Origin: a gamma proteobacterium HTCC5015
GTDB lineage: Bacteria; Pseudomonadota; Gammaproteobacteria; HTCC5015
Direction: 5' to 3'
Assembly: GCA_000155715.1 (NCBI GenBank)
Contig: DS990599.1
Location: forward strand, 304,545-368,544
DNA: 64,000 bases
The notes beneath the pieces are model-generated. The model had not been told where the DNA came from. It saw only the letters and a list, made by a program, of their open reading frames with translations, and made no database searches. Shown piece after piece: positions 21,057-29,572 of this stretch. Both the position numbers and the translations under genes were made by a program. Numbering within the stretch: the stretch's first letter is position 1; the number at the start of each line of letters is the position of its first letter.

Positions 21057-21087
21057 CACGACAGTTTGCGTGGCCTCTGCGTATAAT
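21057..21087 (+). promoter_or_regulatory. putative promoter of lptD
   Basis: A perfect TATAAT (21082-21087) lies 8 bp before the lptD ATG, with an ACGACA -35-like box (21057-21062) at about 19-bp spacing. Transcription would start almost at the ATG, implying a leaderless or very short-leader mRNA. No Shine-Dalgarno is visible before this ATG. Confidence 0.35.
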
Positions 21088-21095
21088 GCACGCCC

Positions 21096-23312
21096 ATGAA
21101 GGCTCGTCGCATCGCATCAATCGCTGTTTTGTGTTGCGCCGCCAGCTCTGTGCTGGCGGCGGACTCCGATGCCGTGTGCCCGCCACTGCCCGTATTTGAG
21201 CCCCCCGCGACTGGTTCACAGTGGCCCGAGGGAAGTTATCGCGGTGAGGCGGATCACCTAGAAACGCTGGAAGATGGACGCGTACGACTGCGGGGTGACG
21301 TTGAGATCGAGGACGCCGAGCGCCGTTTACAGGCGGATTCGGCACAGATTGATCGTCAACTCGGCCACGTGACATTTGACGGTGACCTGCTGTTGGAGAG
21401 CGCGCAGATGCGTATTGAGGCCAGTGGCGGCGAGCTCGATCAGAGCAGTGGCGAGGGCTCTTTTCGCGGCGCCCGCTATCAACTCAACGAATCTCGAGGC
21501 AACGGCTATGCCGATGCTATTTTAACCCCCAAGCCCAATGTCACTTTGCTCGACGGCGCCATGTATACCACGTGTCTGCCTGAGGAGCCCGAGTGGGCGC
21601 TCTACATGAGTCGCCTTTATTTAGACCAAGACGAGGGCATGGGCACGGCTCATCACATGCGTTTACATCTATGGGGCGTACCGGTGTTCTACTGGCCCTG
21701 GATGACGTTTCCGATTAACGACGAGCGCAAAACGGGTCTGCTGTTCCCCAGCTTCGCGCACTCAGATGACGGCGGCTTTGAGTACGCTCAACCCATTTAT
21801 TGGAATATTGCTCCGCAGGCCGACGCCACGATCACGCCGCGCTACATCGAAAATCGCGGCACGCAGGCCAACCTGGAGATGCGCTACTTAAATAACTGGG
21901 GCGAATTTCAGGCCAATGGCAGCCAGCTCGACGACCGCCTCTACGGCGACGATCGCTGGCTGACTGCCTTTGAACACAGCGGGCGTTTAGGCGCGGGTTG
22001 GAGTACGTATCTAGACACGCAGCGCGTGTCTGATAGCGACTATTTTGGCGACTTGGATACGGGCTTGCCGCTCGGTGGCGAGCCCGTGCATTTGTTATCT
22101 CAAGGTGGCGTTCGCTACAGTGGTGCCATCTGGCGCCATCAAATCGGTGTGCAGCGCTATCAAACCGTCGATGAGAGCATTGCTGCGGTCAATCGCCCCT
22201 ACGCCAAAGAGCCCTTTGTGCGCTCTACGGCGGTGTACGATTTCCATCAATACGAATTCAACTTAAAAGCCGAAACCGTCGATTTTAGCCACGATCAAAA
22301 AGTGCAGGGTCAGCGTCTCGATCTCTACCCCAGCATCGCCCGAACCTTTGGTACACCGGGTTGGTTTGTTCGGCCCAAGGCCGGGGTGCGCCACACGGCG
22401 TATCAACTCGATCAACTGAGTGCGACCACTGAAGAGGCGCCTAGCCGCAGCACGGCGATCGCGAGCTTAGATTCGGGCTTGGTGTTTGAGCGGCAGACGC
22501 GTAGCGGCCTGCTCCACACTCTGGAACCGCGACTCTACGGTTTGTATGTACAAGAGCAGGATCAATCTCAAATTCCGCTGTTTGATACGGGCTCCTACAC
22601 GTTTAGTTACGATCAATTGTTCCGGGAAAACCGCTTTACCAGCGCGGACCGCCAAGCCGATGCCGAGCAAGTGACCGCAGGGCTTACGACGCGCTGGCTG
22701 GATGGCAACTACGAAGAGCGGGTCAGCGCCAGCATTGGCCGCATTTACTATTTGGGGGATCGCGAGGTTACGCTGGATGAAAGCCAGCCCGCCGAGACGG
22801 GCGAGGCATCAGACATCGCGGCACTGCTGCGCGCTCAGTTGACCCAGCGCTGGCGGGCCGATGCCAATTGGCAGTACTCTCGAGATCGTGAGGAATTGCT
22901 GAGTCACAGCTACCAATTGCGCTATAAAGATGCCAGTCGCCGCATTCTAAATCTCGGCTACCGCGAGGTAGAGGCGGGCGTCCAGCGAGCAAACAGCGAA
23001 GCCCGTCAACAGGCGGAAATCGCCACTGTGCTACCATTGGGTACGCGCTGGCAGTGGTTTGGCCGCTACTTTTACGACTTGATCGACGAGCGTCCGCTGG
23101 AAACTTTTGCCGGCTTTTCCTACCAAAGCTGTTGCTGGGCGGCGAGCTTTATCGCGCGCCGCCAGCTCGATCTCGACTCGGCAATGCCGAATGTCGAGGA
23201 GTATGACACCGACTACCTTCTACAATTTACCTTCCGAGGGCTCGGCAGCGTGGGCGACGACAATGAACGCGCGCTGGATCGTGGTATCCTCGGCTACGCT
23301 GAAGAACGCTAA
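21096..23312 (+). CDS. lptD: LPS assembly outer-membrane protein LptD
   Basis: LptD with LptE inserts lipopolysaccharide into the outer leaflet of the outer membrane. The 738-residue protein has a signal peptide (SVLAA), an OstA/LptA-like N-terminal domain (about 45-160: YRGEADHLETLEDGRVRLRG, ADSAQIDRQLGHVTFDGD) and a large C-terminal barrel with the family hallmark PVFYWPWMTFPINDERKTGLLFPSF. Cysteines for the interdomain disulfides are present at the N-terminus (AVCPP), in TTCLPEE and in the C-terminal CC pair (SYQSCCWAA). It is followed by surA after 2 bp. Confidence 0.96.
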   Translation: MKARRIASIAVLCCAASSVLAADSDAVCPPLPVFEPPATGSQWPEGSYRGEADHLETLEDGRVRLRGDVEIEDAERRLQADSAQIDRQLGHVTFDGDLLLESAQMRIEASGGELDQSSGEGSFRGARYQLNESRGNGYADAILTPKPNVTLLDGAMYTTCLPEEPEWALYMSRLYLDQDEGMGTAHHMRLHLWGVPVFYWPWMTFPINDERKTGLLFPSFAHSDDGGFEYAQPIYWNIAPQADATITPRYIENRGTQANLEMRYLNNWGEFQANGSQLDDRLYGDDRWLTAFEHSGRLGAGWSTYLDTQRVSDSDYFGDLDTGLPLGGEPVHLLSQGGVRYSGAIWRHQIGVQRYQTVDESIAAVNRPYAKEPFVRSTAVYDFHQYEFNLKAETVDFSHDQKVQGQRLDLYPSIARTFGTPGWFVRPKAGVRHTAYQLDQLSATTEEAPSRSTAIASLDSGLVFERQTRSGLLHTLEPRLYGLYVQEQDQSQIPLFDTGSYTFSYDQLFRENRFTSADRQADAEQVTAGLTTRWLDGNYEERVSASIGRIYYLGDREVTLDESQPAETGEASDIAALLRAQLTQRWRADANWQYSRDREELLSHSYQLRYKDASRRILNLGYREVEAGVQRANSEARQQAEIATVLPLGTRWQWFGRYFYDLIDERPLETFAGFSYQSCCWAASFIARRQLDLDSAMPNVEEYDTDYLLQFTFRGLGSVGDDNERALDRGILGYAEER

Positions 23313-23314
23313 GT

Positions 23315-24643
23315 ATGATGACAATGATTGCCCGTTTATTGATTCTCTTTTTCCTGTTTGCGACACCTCTCGCCCAGGCCGAACCTCAGGTGCTCGCACG
23401 GATCGCCGCTGTGGTCGACACGGACATTATTCTTGAACAGGAAATGCTCGACGAACTGTCGCGGGTGAAAGCGCGTATTCAAGCCTCTGGCCAAACGCCG
23501 CCGCCCGATGAAATTCTCAAGCGCCAAGTGCTCGAGCATTTGATCGTGAAAGAGGTGCAGATGCAGGCCGCAGATCGCGTCGGTATCAATGTGGATGACA
23601 CGTTTTTAAACGAGCAGCTGCAGCGCATTGCCAGTGAAAACGGCATGAGCTTGGCTCAGTTCAAAGCAAAGATCGAAAGCGAGGGCATGGACTATGTGGA
23701 GTACCGCGAAATGCTTCGCGAGGAAATGAAAATTCAGCAGTTGCGCCAGCGCACGGTCTACGATCGCGTGGTGGTGTCAGAGCAGGAGGTCGACGACTAT
23801 CTTGCACAAAACCCAGTGGGCTCGGAGAGCGTCGAGTATCAGTTGGGCCACATTTTGGTCGGCACGCCCGAAGCCGCGACACCCGAGCAGGTCGATACCG
23901 CTCGCAAAGAGGCGGACAATTTGTACGAGCAAATCAAACAGGGCGCTCGCTTTAGTCAGCTGGCGCTGTCTCACAGCGATGGACAGCGCGCTTTAGACGG
24001 TGGCGATTTGGGTTGGTTGCCCCAAGGGCGCGTGCCCAGTTTGTTTTTAGAGGCGATTGAATCGCTTCAAAAGGGTCAAGTGTCTAGGCCGATTCGCAGT
24101 CCCAGCGGCTTTCACTTAGTACAGTTAAAAGGCGTTCGAGGCGATGAGAGAAGGGTCATACAGCAAGTGCGTGCGCGCCATATTTTGTTGACTCCCAACG
24201 CGGTGTTGAGTGATGAGCAGGCGCGGCAAAAAATAGCCGAGTTGCGTCGCCGCATTGTCGAGGCCGATGAAAGCTTTGCCGAGCTGGCCAAGGCGCACTC
24301 CATTGATGGGAGTGCTGCTCAAGGCGGCGATTTGGGGTGGGCTGCTCCGCGCGAGTACGTGCCCGCCTTTCGCCAAGTGGTAGAAACCTTGCCACTAAAT
24401 ACCTTGAGCGAACCTTTCCGCAGTGATTTCGGCTGGCATATTGTCGAGGTCTTGGAGCGTCGCCAGTACGATGAAACTGACGAGTATCGCCGCGGCATGG
24501 CGCGGCAAGAGCTGCGCAAGATGAAGGCCAGTGAGGAAGAGGAGCTCTGGCTGCGCCGCCTGCGCGACCAAACCTATGTCGAATATCGCCTCGGCTTGGG
24601 CGAAGACCCCGATCTAGCGCAGTTACAAGGCGCGACGCCCTAA
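23315..24643 (+). CDS. surA: periplasmic chaperone/peptidyl-prolyl isomerase SurA
   Basis: SurA escorts outer-membrane proteins such as LptD across the periplasm. The 442-residue protein has a signal peptide (LFATPLAQA-EP), the N-terminal chaperone domain (about 23-150, RIAAVVDTDIILEQEM), two parvulin PPIase domains (about 173-272, YQLGHILVG ... DGGDLGWLPQGRVP; and about 284-384, VRARHILL ... QGGDLGWAAPREYVP) and a C-terminal helix. Two bases separate it from lptD and two bases from plsC, so the three are one operon. Confidence 0.97.
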   Translation: MMTMIARLLILFFLFATPLAQAEPQVLARIAAVVDTDIILEQEMLDELSRVKARIQASGQTPPPDEILKRQVLEHLIVKEVQMQAADRVGINVDDTFLNEQLQRIASENGMSLAQFKAKIESEGMDYVEYREMLREEMKIQQLRQRTVYDRVVVSEQEVDDYLAQNPVGSESVEYQLGHILVGTPEAATPEQVDTARKEADNLYEQIKQGARFSQLALSHSDGQRALDGGDLGWLPQGRVPSLFLEAIESLQKGQVSRPIRSPSGFHLVQLKGVRGDERRVIQQVRARHILLTPNAVLSDEQARQKIAELRRRIVEADESFAELAKAHSIDGSAAQGGDLGWAAPREYVPAFRQVVETLPLNTLSEPFRSDFGWHIVEVLERRQYDETDEYRRGMARQELRKMKASEEEELWLRRLRDQTYVEYRLGLGEDPDLAQLQGATP

Positions 24644-24645
24644 CC

Positions 24646-25380
24646 GTGCTGAGGCAGTTGTTCCGCGTTGTCGGTCTGGGCTCTGCGCTTGCCCACACAG
24701 GGCGCGAGGTGATTCAACTCGATCGCGAAGATAATCCCGCGCGCCATCGTGCGATGGCGCATTTCGTACAGCGCGTCGCCACTAAAATCGGTTTGCGAGT
24801 CCACGTTTCGGGCACGCCGCTAGGTGGCTCCGTGCTCTACGCTGCCAATCATATTTCCTGGCACGATGTGTTCGCCATTGGCTACAGTGTGCAGCCGCGC
24901 TTTGTCGCCAAGGCTGAAGTGGAACATTGGCCTTTGCTGGGTTACTACGCCAGCAAGGGCGGAACGTTATTCATTGAGCGAGGCAACCGCCGCGCCGCCC
25001 AGCACGTCGCCCACGATATGTACCGCGTGCTGGACAGCGATGCTGTGCTGGTTTTTCCCGAGGGGACGACGTCCGACGGCGAGGGTTTGCTGCCGTTTAA
25101 AAAGCGGCTATTGGTGCCCGCTGTTGAGCGGGGCTGCCCTATCCAGCCGGTGGCGCTGTACTACGCCCGAGATCAAAAAGGGCGCAGTATCGGTTTTCTC
25201 GATGAGCCTTTTTACCGCCATTTGTGGCGCAGCTTGTCGGTGCCAGAAGTGCACGTCTGGGTGCACTACTGCGAGCCAATTGTGCCAGAGGATGGCGAGA
25301 GCTCATTAGACGTGGCACGGCGTGTACAGGCCTCAGTCAAAGCGGCTCACACTCACTTAAAACAACACGCAAAAAAATAA
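24646..25380 (+). CDS. 1-acyl-sn-glycerol-3-phosphate acyltransferase (PlsC-like)
   Basis: The 244-residue protein is a PlsC-family acyltransferase: NHISWHD (NHxxxxD catalytic motif) and FPEGTTSDG (EGT motif), then the downstream PVALYYA. It likely makes phosphatidic acid, or acylates another lysolipid, at the inner membrane. It starts with GTG, 2 bp after surA, where pdxA or a similar gene is often found in other genomes. No lipid-modifying partner is adjacent. The gene symbol is not certain because several paralogues exist in this group. Confidence 0.85.
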   Translation: MLRQLFRVVGLGSALAHTGREVIQLDREDNPARHRAMAHFVQRVATKIGLRVHVSGTPLGGSVLYAANHISWHDVFAIGYSVQPRFVAKAEVEHWPLLGYYASKGGTLFIERGNRRAAQHVAHDMYRVLDSDAVLVFPEGTTSDGEGLLPFKKRLLVPAVERGCPIQPVALYYARDQKGRSIGFLDEPFYRHLWRSLSVPEVHVWVHYCEPIVPEDGESSLDVARRVQASVKAAHTHLKQHAKK

Positions 25381-25401
25381 GGCCCTTCGGTGTGAAGGGC
25401 C
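25381..25401 (+). terminator. terminator after plsC
   Basis: GGCCCTTC and GAAGGGCC pair in a perfect 8-bp stem with a 5-nt loop. The trailing sequence (AGTGCTTTTAA) has only a short T-run, so termination may be modest. Confidence 0.6.
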
Positions 25402-25467
25402 TAGTGCTTTTAAGGACGTCGCTGCATACCGGTGCCGCGAGGACGCGCGACGTATGCAGAACGCGCT

Positions 25468-26361
25468 TTATGCGGCGTGCAATTTTGAAACTTTCTTAGC
25501 CCGCTGGTACTTCTCCGCTTGGTGGCTAAGGATCTCGTCCTTCCAGCGCTCAACAAGATTGCTGTTGTCGTTGGCCCAAGGGTGAAAGCCAGGGCGAAAA
25601 TAAGTGAGCCATTCGGGGATCAGCTTGGTAACGATACCGCGGCGGCCATAAAGCTTATTCAGCCCCCACAGAACGTCTTTCACTTTGAATAGCGTGCCGT
25701 TTCGATACTGCATACGCGTATGGTAGTAGGCGAGCACGGTGGCCAAAATAGACGTGGCCAAAATCAAGGCAAAAGTGCGTTCGGCGTAATTGCCGCCAAC
25801 GTGCTGGTAGAGGTCGTAGCACACGCCTTTGTGTTCCGTTTCTTCAATGGCGTGCCACATCCATAGCGGGCGCATCAGCTCGTGCATATTGTCTCGCACT
25901 TCGCCATTTTCCTCTTCCAACAGCATATTGGCGAGCATGGCAGTGATGTGCTCCAGTGCGCAGGTCCCTGCCAGCTGCATGCGCTTGGGCAGTACTTTTC
26001 GCACAGAGCCAAGCAGGCCGCCGACGAAGGCATCGAGCTCGTCCGAAGGCAGGTTCTTTTCCTTCATATAGGAATTGAAGGTCTTGTGCTCTAGCGAGTG
26101 CATGGCCTCTTGACCGATGAAGCCAGAGATTTGCTTTTGAATTTCTGGATCGTCGATCTGATCGCGGTAGTAGCGAACGGTATCGACGAAAAATTGCTCG
26201 CCCTCGGGGAACAAGATAGACAGAGATTCAATCCACGTGGTGAGCATCGGGCTGTTGAACAGCCAGTCGCGAGGAAGCTCGTCGCTATTAAACTCAAACC
26301 CCATGCGATGGGGATCGATAGAAATGTTTTCGGGTTTTTGGAAATGGGCTGCTTTGCTCAT
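25468..26361 (-). CDS. PF10118 predicted metal-dependent hydrolase
   Basis: The 297-residue protein matches the Metal_hydrol family in pattern: FNSDELPRDWLFNSPMLTTWIESLSILFPEGE, QEAMHSLEH, CALEHITAMLANMLLEE and HAIEETEHKGVCYDLYQ. The repeated E/H clusters suggest a ferritin-like di-iron site. The family has no well-established reaction. One hydrophobic segment (FALILATSILATVLAYY) suggests membrane attachment. The start has AAGAGGACTGATC upstream. Confidence 0.85.
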   Translation of the reverse strand: MSKAAHFQKPENISIDPHRMGFEFNSDELPRDWLFNSPMLTTWIESLSILFPEGEQFFVDTVRYYRDQIDDPEIQKQISGFIGQEAMHSLEHKTFNSYMKEKNLPSDELDAFVGGLLGSVRKVLPKRMQLAGTCALEHITAMLANMLLEEENGEVRDNMHELMRPLWMWHAIEETEHKGVCYDLYQHVGGNYAERTFALILATSILATVLAYYHTRMQYRNGTLFKVKDVLWGLNKLYGRRGIVTKLIPEWLTYFRPGFHPWANDNSNLVERWKDEILSHQAEKYQRAKKVSKLHAA

Positions 26362-26744
26362 GATCAGTCCTCTTTTTGTGATGACAACAATATGTCAATC
26401 GTGTGATTCAAACGGTAGGACAAAATATTCCGAAAAAGGAACGGCATACGACAACCATTTGATTCTTCAGGACTTTTCCCGCTAAGCGGTGTGGCAAACC
26501 CGACCGAGTGACGACGTGGTTTGCAAGGTTAGCGATTACAATGCCACTCCTCGCCAATAGTTGTGGCTGTGCTAAGTACGCCAAATTGGCGTCATCAGTG
26601 CGCGATAAGACTTTGGTCATATTGGTCTAGTAGCCATAAAAGTGATTTAGGCGCCACTCAGTGGTGTTTTGGCGAGTTCATCACAGTTCGGTCACGGTGA
26701 TGTGGAGACAATGCCGCCGAATTAAAAACAACGAGCCGGTGATT
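26362..26744. other. 383-bp divergent intergenic region
   Basis: It separates the PF10118 gene from the next forward gene and should hold both promoters. A 70-residue minus-strand frame (26408-26620) has no recognisable features. An inverted pair GCAAACC/GGTTTGC lies near 26492-26525. Nothing else is assigned. Confidence 0.4.
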
Positions 26745-27263
26745 ATGAAACAGTTATCAAAAGTCGTTTTTGCTTGGATTGCGTTAACGGTCGCCAGTGC
26801 GGCTACAGCGGATCCACTGTCTATTTATTGGAGTGTCGATGGTCTTAAGCCCGGCGCGCTAGAAGGCGTTGCCCAGCAATTTGCCCGCAGTGTTTCCGAG
26901 CGTGCTGGCGTAGAGGCTGTCGTGACCGTGGCGGATCGCAATACGGTGAGTCGAGCGGCCCAATCGGGCAAAGCCGATGTTGTCGTGACGTGCAATGAGG
27001 TGACCAGTCAACTGGGTGCGCCCATGGTTTCTCTCACTCAACAGCCTCTAAATGGTTTAGAGTGTTTTGGAGGCAGTCATCGCGCCGATTGGGCGCTGTC
27101 GACAGACATTGACGCGCCCCGCAGCGACAACGGTGAAGTCTGGGTATACCTGCTGCGCAGCTCCAATCAGTTTGGAAAAGTGTTGGACATGCGTCGCGCT
27201 TTGGCGAATATTCATCAAGACCTCAATTTGGCCGATATGGTTCAAACGGCTCAGCTGAGATGA
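26745..27263 (+). CDS. small exported binding-protein-like protein, function unknown
   Basis: The 172-residue product has a signal peptide (IALTVASAATA-DP) followed by a segment resembling the first lobe of a periplasmic binding protein: LSIYWSVDGLKPGALEGVAQQFARSV, then GKADVVVTCNEVTSQLG. It is shorter than a full binding protein and no transporter is adjacent. I do not recognise the family. The start at 26745 follows CGAGCCGGTGATT, a moderate ribosome binding site; an in-frame upstream start (26661) would disrupt the signal peptide. A strong terminator follows. Confidence 0.7.
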   Translation: MKQLSKVVFAWIALTVASAATADPLSIYWSVDGLKPGALEGVAQQFARSVSERAGVEAVVTVADRNTVSRAAQSGKADVVVTCNEVTSQLGAPMVSLTQQPLNGLECFGGSHRADWALSTDIDAPRSDNGEVWVYLLRSSNQFGKVLDMRRALANIHQDLNLADMVQTAQLR

Positions 27264-27284
27264 TGCACAAAGCATCAGGAGCTA

Positions 27285-27313
27285 AAAGCGCGCCTTCGGG
27301 CGCGCTTTTTTTT
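27285..27313 (+). terminator. Rho-independent terminator with UUCG loop
   Basis: AAAGCGCGCC, the loop TTCG and GGCGCGCTTT make a perfect stem closed by a stable tetraloop and followed by a T-run (eight T in total). Confidence 0.93.
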
Positions 27314-27410
27314 GCTTCCAATAAAACCGCGTGAAGTCATTTCTGACTAAAAGTATTCAGAAAAAAGAGATTCTCGTCATCAAAACGGATCTTTCAGGTT
27401 TTGAGCGCAA

Positions 27411-27438
27411 TTGCGCCGACTTCAATCTAGGTTAGAAT
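27411..27438 (+). promoter_or_regulatory. putative promoter of the 27475 gene
   Basis: TTGCGC and TAGAAT are spaced by 16 bp, 36 bp before the ATG, with AAGGAACC as ribosome binding site. Confidence 0.35.
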
Positions 27439-27474
27439 GTTTTGTGCTAATGACAAACCGTTAAGGAACCGTTT

Positions 27475-28008
27475 ATGAAAAGGCTATGTGCAATGATTCC
27501 CGTGTTGGCGATGGCGTCGCTGGCTTCTGCGGATGACGAAGGGGCGTTCGCGCGCGCGGTGTCGGATCCCGGCGATATTTACTTTGGCATGGGGGTGACG
27601 CAGGTCAATATCGATAATGTAGATCGGGAGCCCCAAAACGTGTCTGCCTACTTGGGTGCCAGTCTGATGGACAATCGCTATGGTGGCCTGTATGTGGATA
27701 GCAATTTTTCACGCACCTTTATCCAAGAGGGCAAGCTGGGCAACACGGAATTCGACTTTAACACGGTCAGTGTCTATGGCGCCTACCGCACACCGACCAA
27801 GGTGTATCTAAAGCTGAAAGCGGGTGTGGTTCACAGCAGTACAAAACTCGATAGCAACGGAGTGCCCAATAAGATTGATAGCGCGACGGAGTTCTCAACC
27901 GGTGCGGGCCTAGGCATTGAAATCTACCCGGGTGTTAACTTAGAGGCCGAGGTGGTAGAAATTCAGGATTCCGCCGACGCGGTTCAGGCGCAAATCATTT
28001 TTAATTAA
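27475..28008 (+). CDS. small outer-membrane beta-barrel protein
   Basis: The 177-residue product has a signal peptide (VLAMASLASA-DD) and then eight or so short alternating strands rich in aromatic and glycine residues (IYFGMGVTQVNIDN, GGLYVDSNFSRTF, VYLKLKAGVVHSS, TGAGLGIEIYPG) ending in AQIIFN, a typical terminal beta-signal with final aromatic residue. It looks like an OmpA/OmpW-sized eight-stranded barrel. The exact family and function are not known. Confidence 0.7.
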   Translation: MKRLCAMIPVLAMASLASADDEGAFARAVSDPGDIYFGMGVTQVNIDNVDREPQNVSAYLGASLMDNRYGGLYVDSNFSRTFIQEGKLGNTEFDFNTVSVYGAYRTPTKVYLKLKAGVVHSSTKLDSNGVPNKIDSATEFSTGAGLGIEIYPGVNLEAEVVEIQDSADAVQAQIIFN

Positions 28009-28028
28009 CTCGAACAGAGTTCGCATAT

Positions 28029-28057
28029 AAAAGCCCCTCTCGAGAGGGGCTTTTTTG
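28029..28057. terminator. bidirectional terminator between the barrel gene and the RND permease
   Basis: AAAGCCCCTC, loop TCGA and GAGGGGCTTT form a 10-bp perfect stem with a T-run on the plus strand and four T on the minus strand. It sits between convergent genes and can serve both. Confidence 0.88.
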
Positions 28058-28069
28058 ATGGGGCGGCTT

Positions 28070-29572
28070 TTATGCCGCCGATGCTTCTTGATGGTCGCGA
28101 CCCAGCCACAAGTAGATGGCGGGGAGCACGAACAGGGTAAACAGCGTACCCAGTGTCATACCGGCGGCGATAACGACGCCCATGGCGTAACGCGAGCCCG
28201 CGCCGGGACCGCTGGCAATCAAGAGCGGAATCATGGCCAGCACCAAGGCTGCGGTGGTCATCAGAACGGGGCGCAGTCGAATGGCGGCGGCCTGTTCGAT
28301 GGCCTCGCGTTTGGCAATGCCTTGTTCCTGCAGCTTGTTGGCAAACTCAACAATCAAAATACCGTGTTTTGAAATGACGCCGATCAGTGTCACCAAGCCT
28401 ACTTGGGTATAGATATTGATGGTGGTAGCGCCCAAGCTGACAAAGATCATGGCGCCGCAAATCGACATGGGTACCGTCATCAGCATGATAAGAGGGTCGC
28501 GGAAGGACTCAAACTGAGCGGACAGCACTAGGTAGATAATCACCAGGGCAAAGAAGAAGGTCATAATCAGTCCGCTGCCCTCAGTTTTTAACTGACGCGA
28601 CTGGCCAGCGTAATCGACGGAGTAGCCCTGAGGCAGAATCTCCGCCGCCGCTTGATCCAGTGTGTCCAGCGCCTCACCCAGAGTAACGCCAGGGCGGGCA
28701 ATACCGGAAATGGTGACCGAGTTGAGCTGCTGGAAGCGCTTGAGCTGTTGCGGCTCAACGCTGGACTCTAACGACACCAGTGTCGATAAGGGGATCATTT
28801 CTCCCGAGCCTGAGCGGATGTAGAACTGCTCTAGCTGCTCGGCGCTGAGTCGATCCGTGCGCTGTACCTGCGGAATGACTTTGTAGGAGCGGTTGTCCAG
28901 TGAAAAGCGATTGGCAAAGCCTCCCGACATCATAGCGCTGAGTTCGCGGCCGATGGCCTGCATGCTAATGCCTAGCGTTGCCGCCTTTTGCTTGTCGATC
29001 ACGATCGTTTGACGCGGTTTGTCGATTTTTAAATCTTTGTCGACAAAAATAAATTTCTTGCTTTCGTAGGCTTTGCCCATGATCTGTTGCGCCAGTTCAT
29101 TCAATGACTGAGGTGATCCCGTTGAGCCAATGATGAACTGCACGGGAAGACCGCCGCCTGCACTCGGCAGCGATGGCGGAACAAAGGCGGCGCCTTTGAG
29201 GCCAGCAATCGACCCTAGACGGCCTGATAGGTCTTCGGAAATTTTATTGGTGTCGCGATCGCGATCATTCCAGGACTCCAGCACAAAGCCAGCCAGCCCT
29301 TGGTTGCTCGCGCCGAGTGCGCCACCGCCGCCGATGCCGTTGAGCAAAAACAGATTCTCTACTTCATCATCCATTTCTTCGGCAATGGTGTTGATCTCAC
29401 GCGTGTACTGCTCGACATAATCCAGAGTGGCGTAGGGATCGGCTGTCAGCATTGAGATAATAAAGCCTTGATCCTCTTTGGGTTCGAGCTCGGTTGGGCG
29501 AGGTGACAAATAGGAGTAGCAAGACACTAAAATAACGCCGCCAAAAACCAATACTACATTGCGGTCGTTCAT
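28070..29572 (-). CDS. RND efflux permease, C-terminal half (separated by frameshift)
   Basis: The 500-residue frame starts at MNDRNVVLVFGGVILV, the seventh transmembrane helix of an AcrB/MdtB-type RND pump, and carries the second periplasmic loop and helices 8-12 (ALVIIYLVLSAQFESF, GAATINIYTQVGLVTLIGVISKHGILIVEFAN). The last is the usual RND helix 10 region. Its ATG overlaps the stop of the N-terminal half (ATGA), so it may be translated by coupling. The sequence between the halves still reads as linker in other frames (29634-29688), so the two frames were once a single gene. Confidence 0.8.
   Translation of the reverse strand: MNDRNVVLVFGGVILVSCYSYLSPRPTELEPKEDQGFIISMLTADPYATLDYVEQYTREINTIAEEMDDEVENLFLLNGIGGGGALGASNQGLAGFVLESWNDRDRDTNKISEDLSGRLGSIAGLKGAAFVPPSLPSAGGGLPVQFIIGSTGSPQSLNELAQQIMGKAYESKKFIFVDKDLKIDKPRQTIVIDKQKAATLGISMQAIGRELSAMMSGGFANRFSLDNRSYKVIPQVQRTDRLSAEQLEQFYIRSGSGEMIPLSTLVSLESSVEPQQLKRFQQLNSVTISGIARPGVTLGEALDTLDQAAAEILPQGYSVDYAGQSRQLKTEGSGLIMTFFFALVIIYLVLSAQFESFRDPLIMLMTVPMSICGAMIFVSLGATTINIYTQVGLVTLIGVISKHGILIVEFANKLQEQGIAKREAIEQAAAIRLRPVLMTTAALVLAMIPLLIASGPGAGSRYAMGVVIAAGMTLGTLFTLFVLPAIYLWLGRDHQEASAA

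Noticed and set aside
26408-26620. 70-residue minus-strand frame in the gap before 26745
   Set aside because: No family, no convincing ribosome binding site, and it would cover the presumed promoter region of both neighbours.
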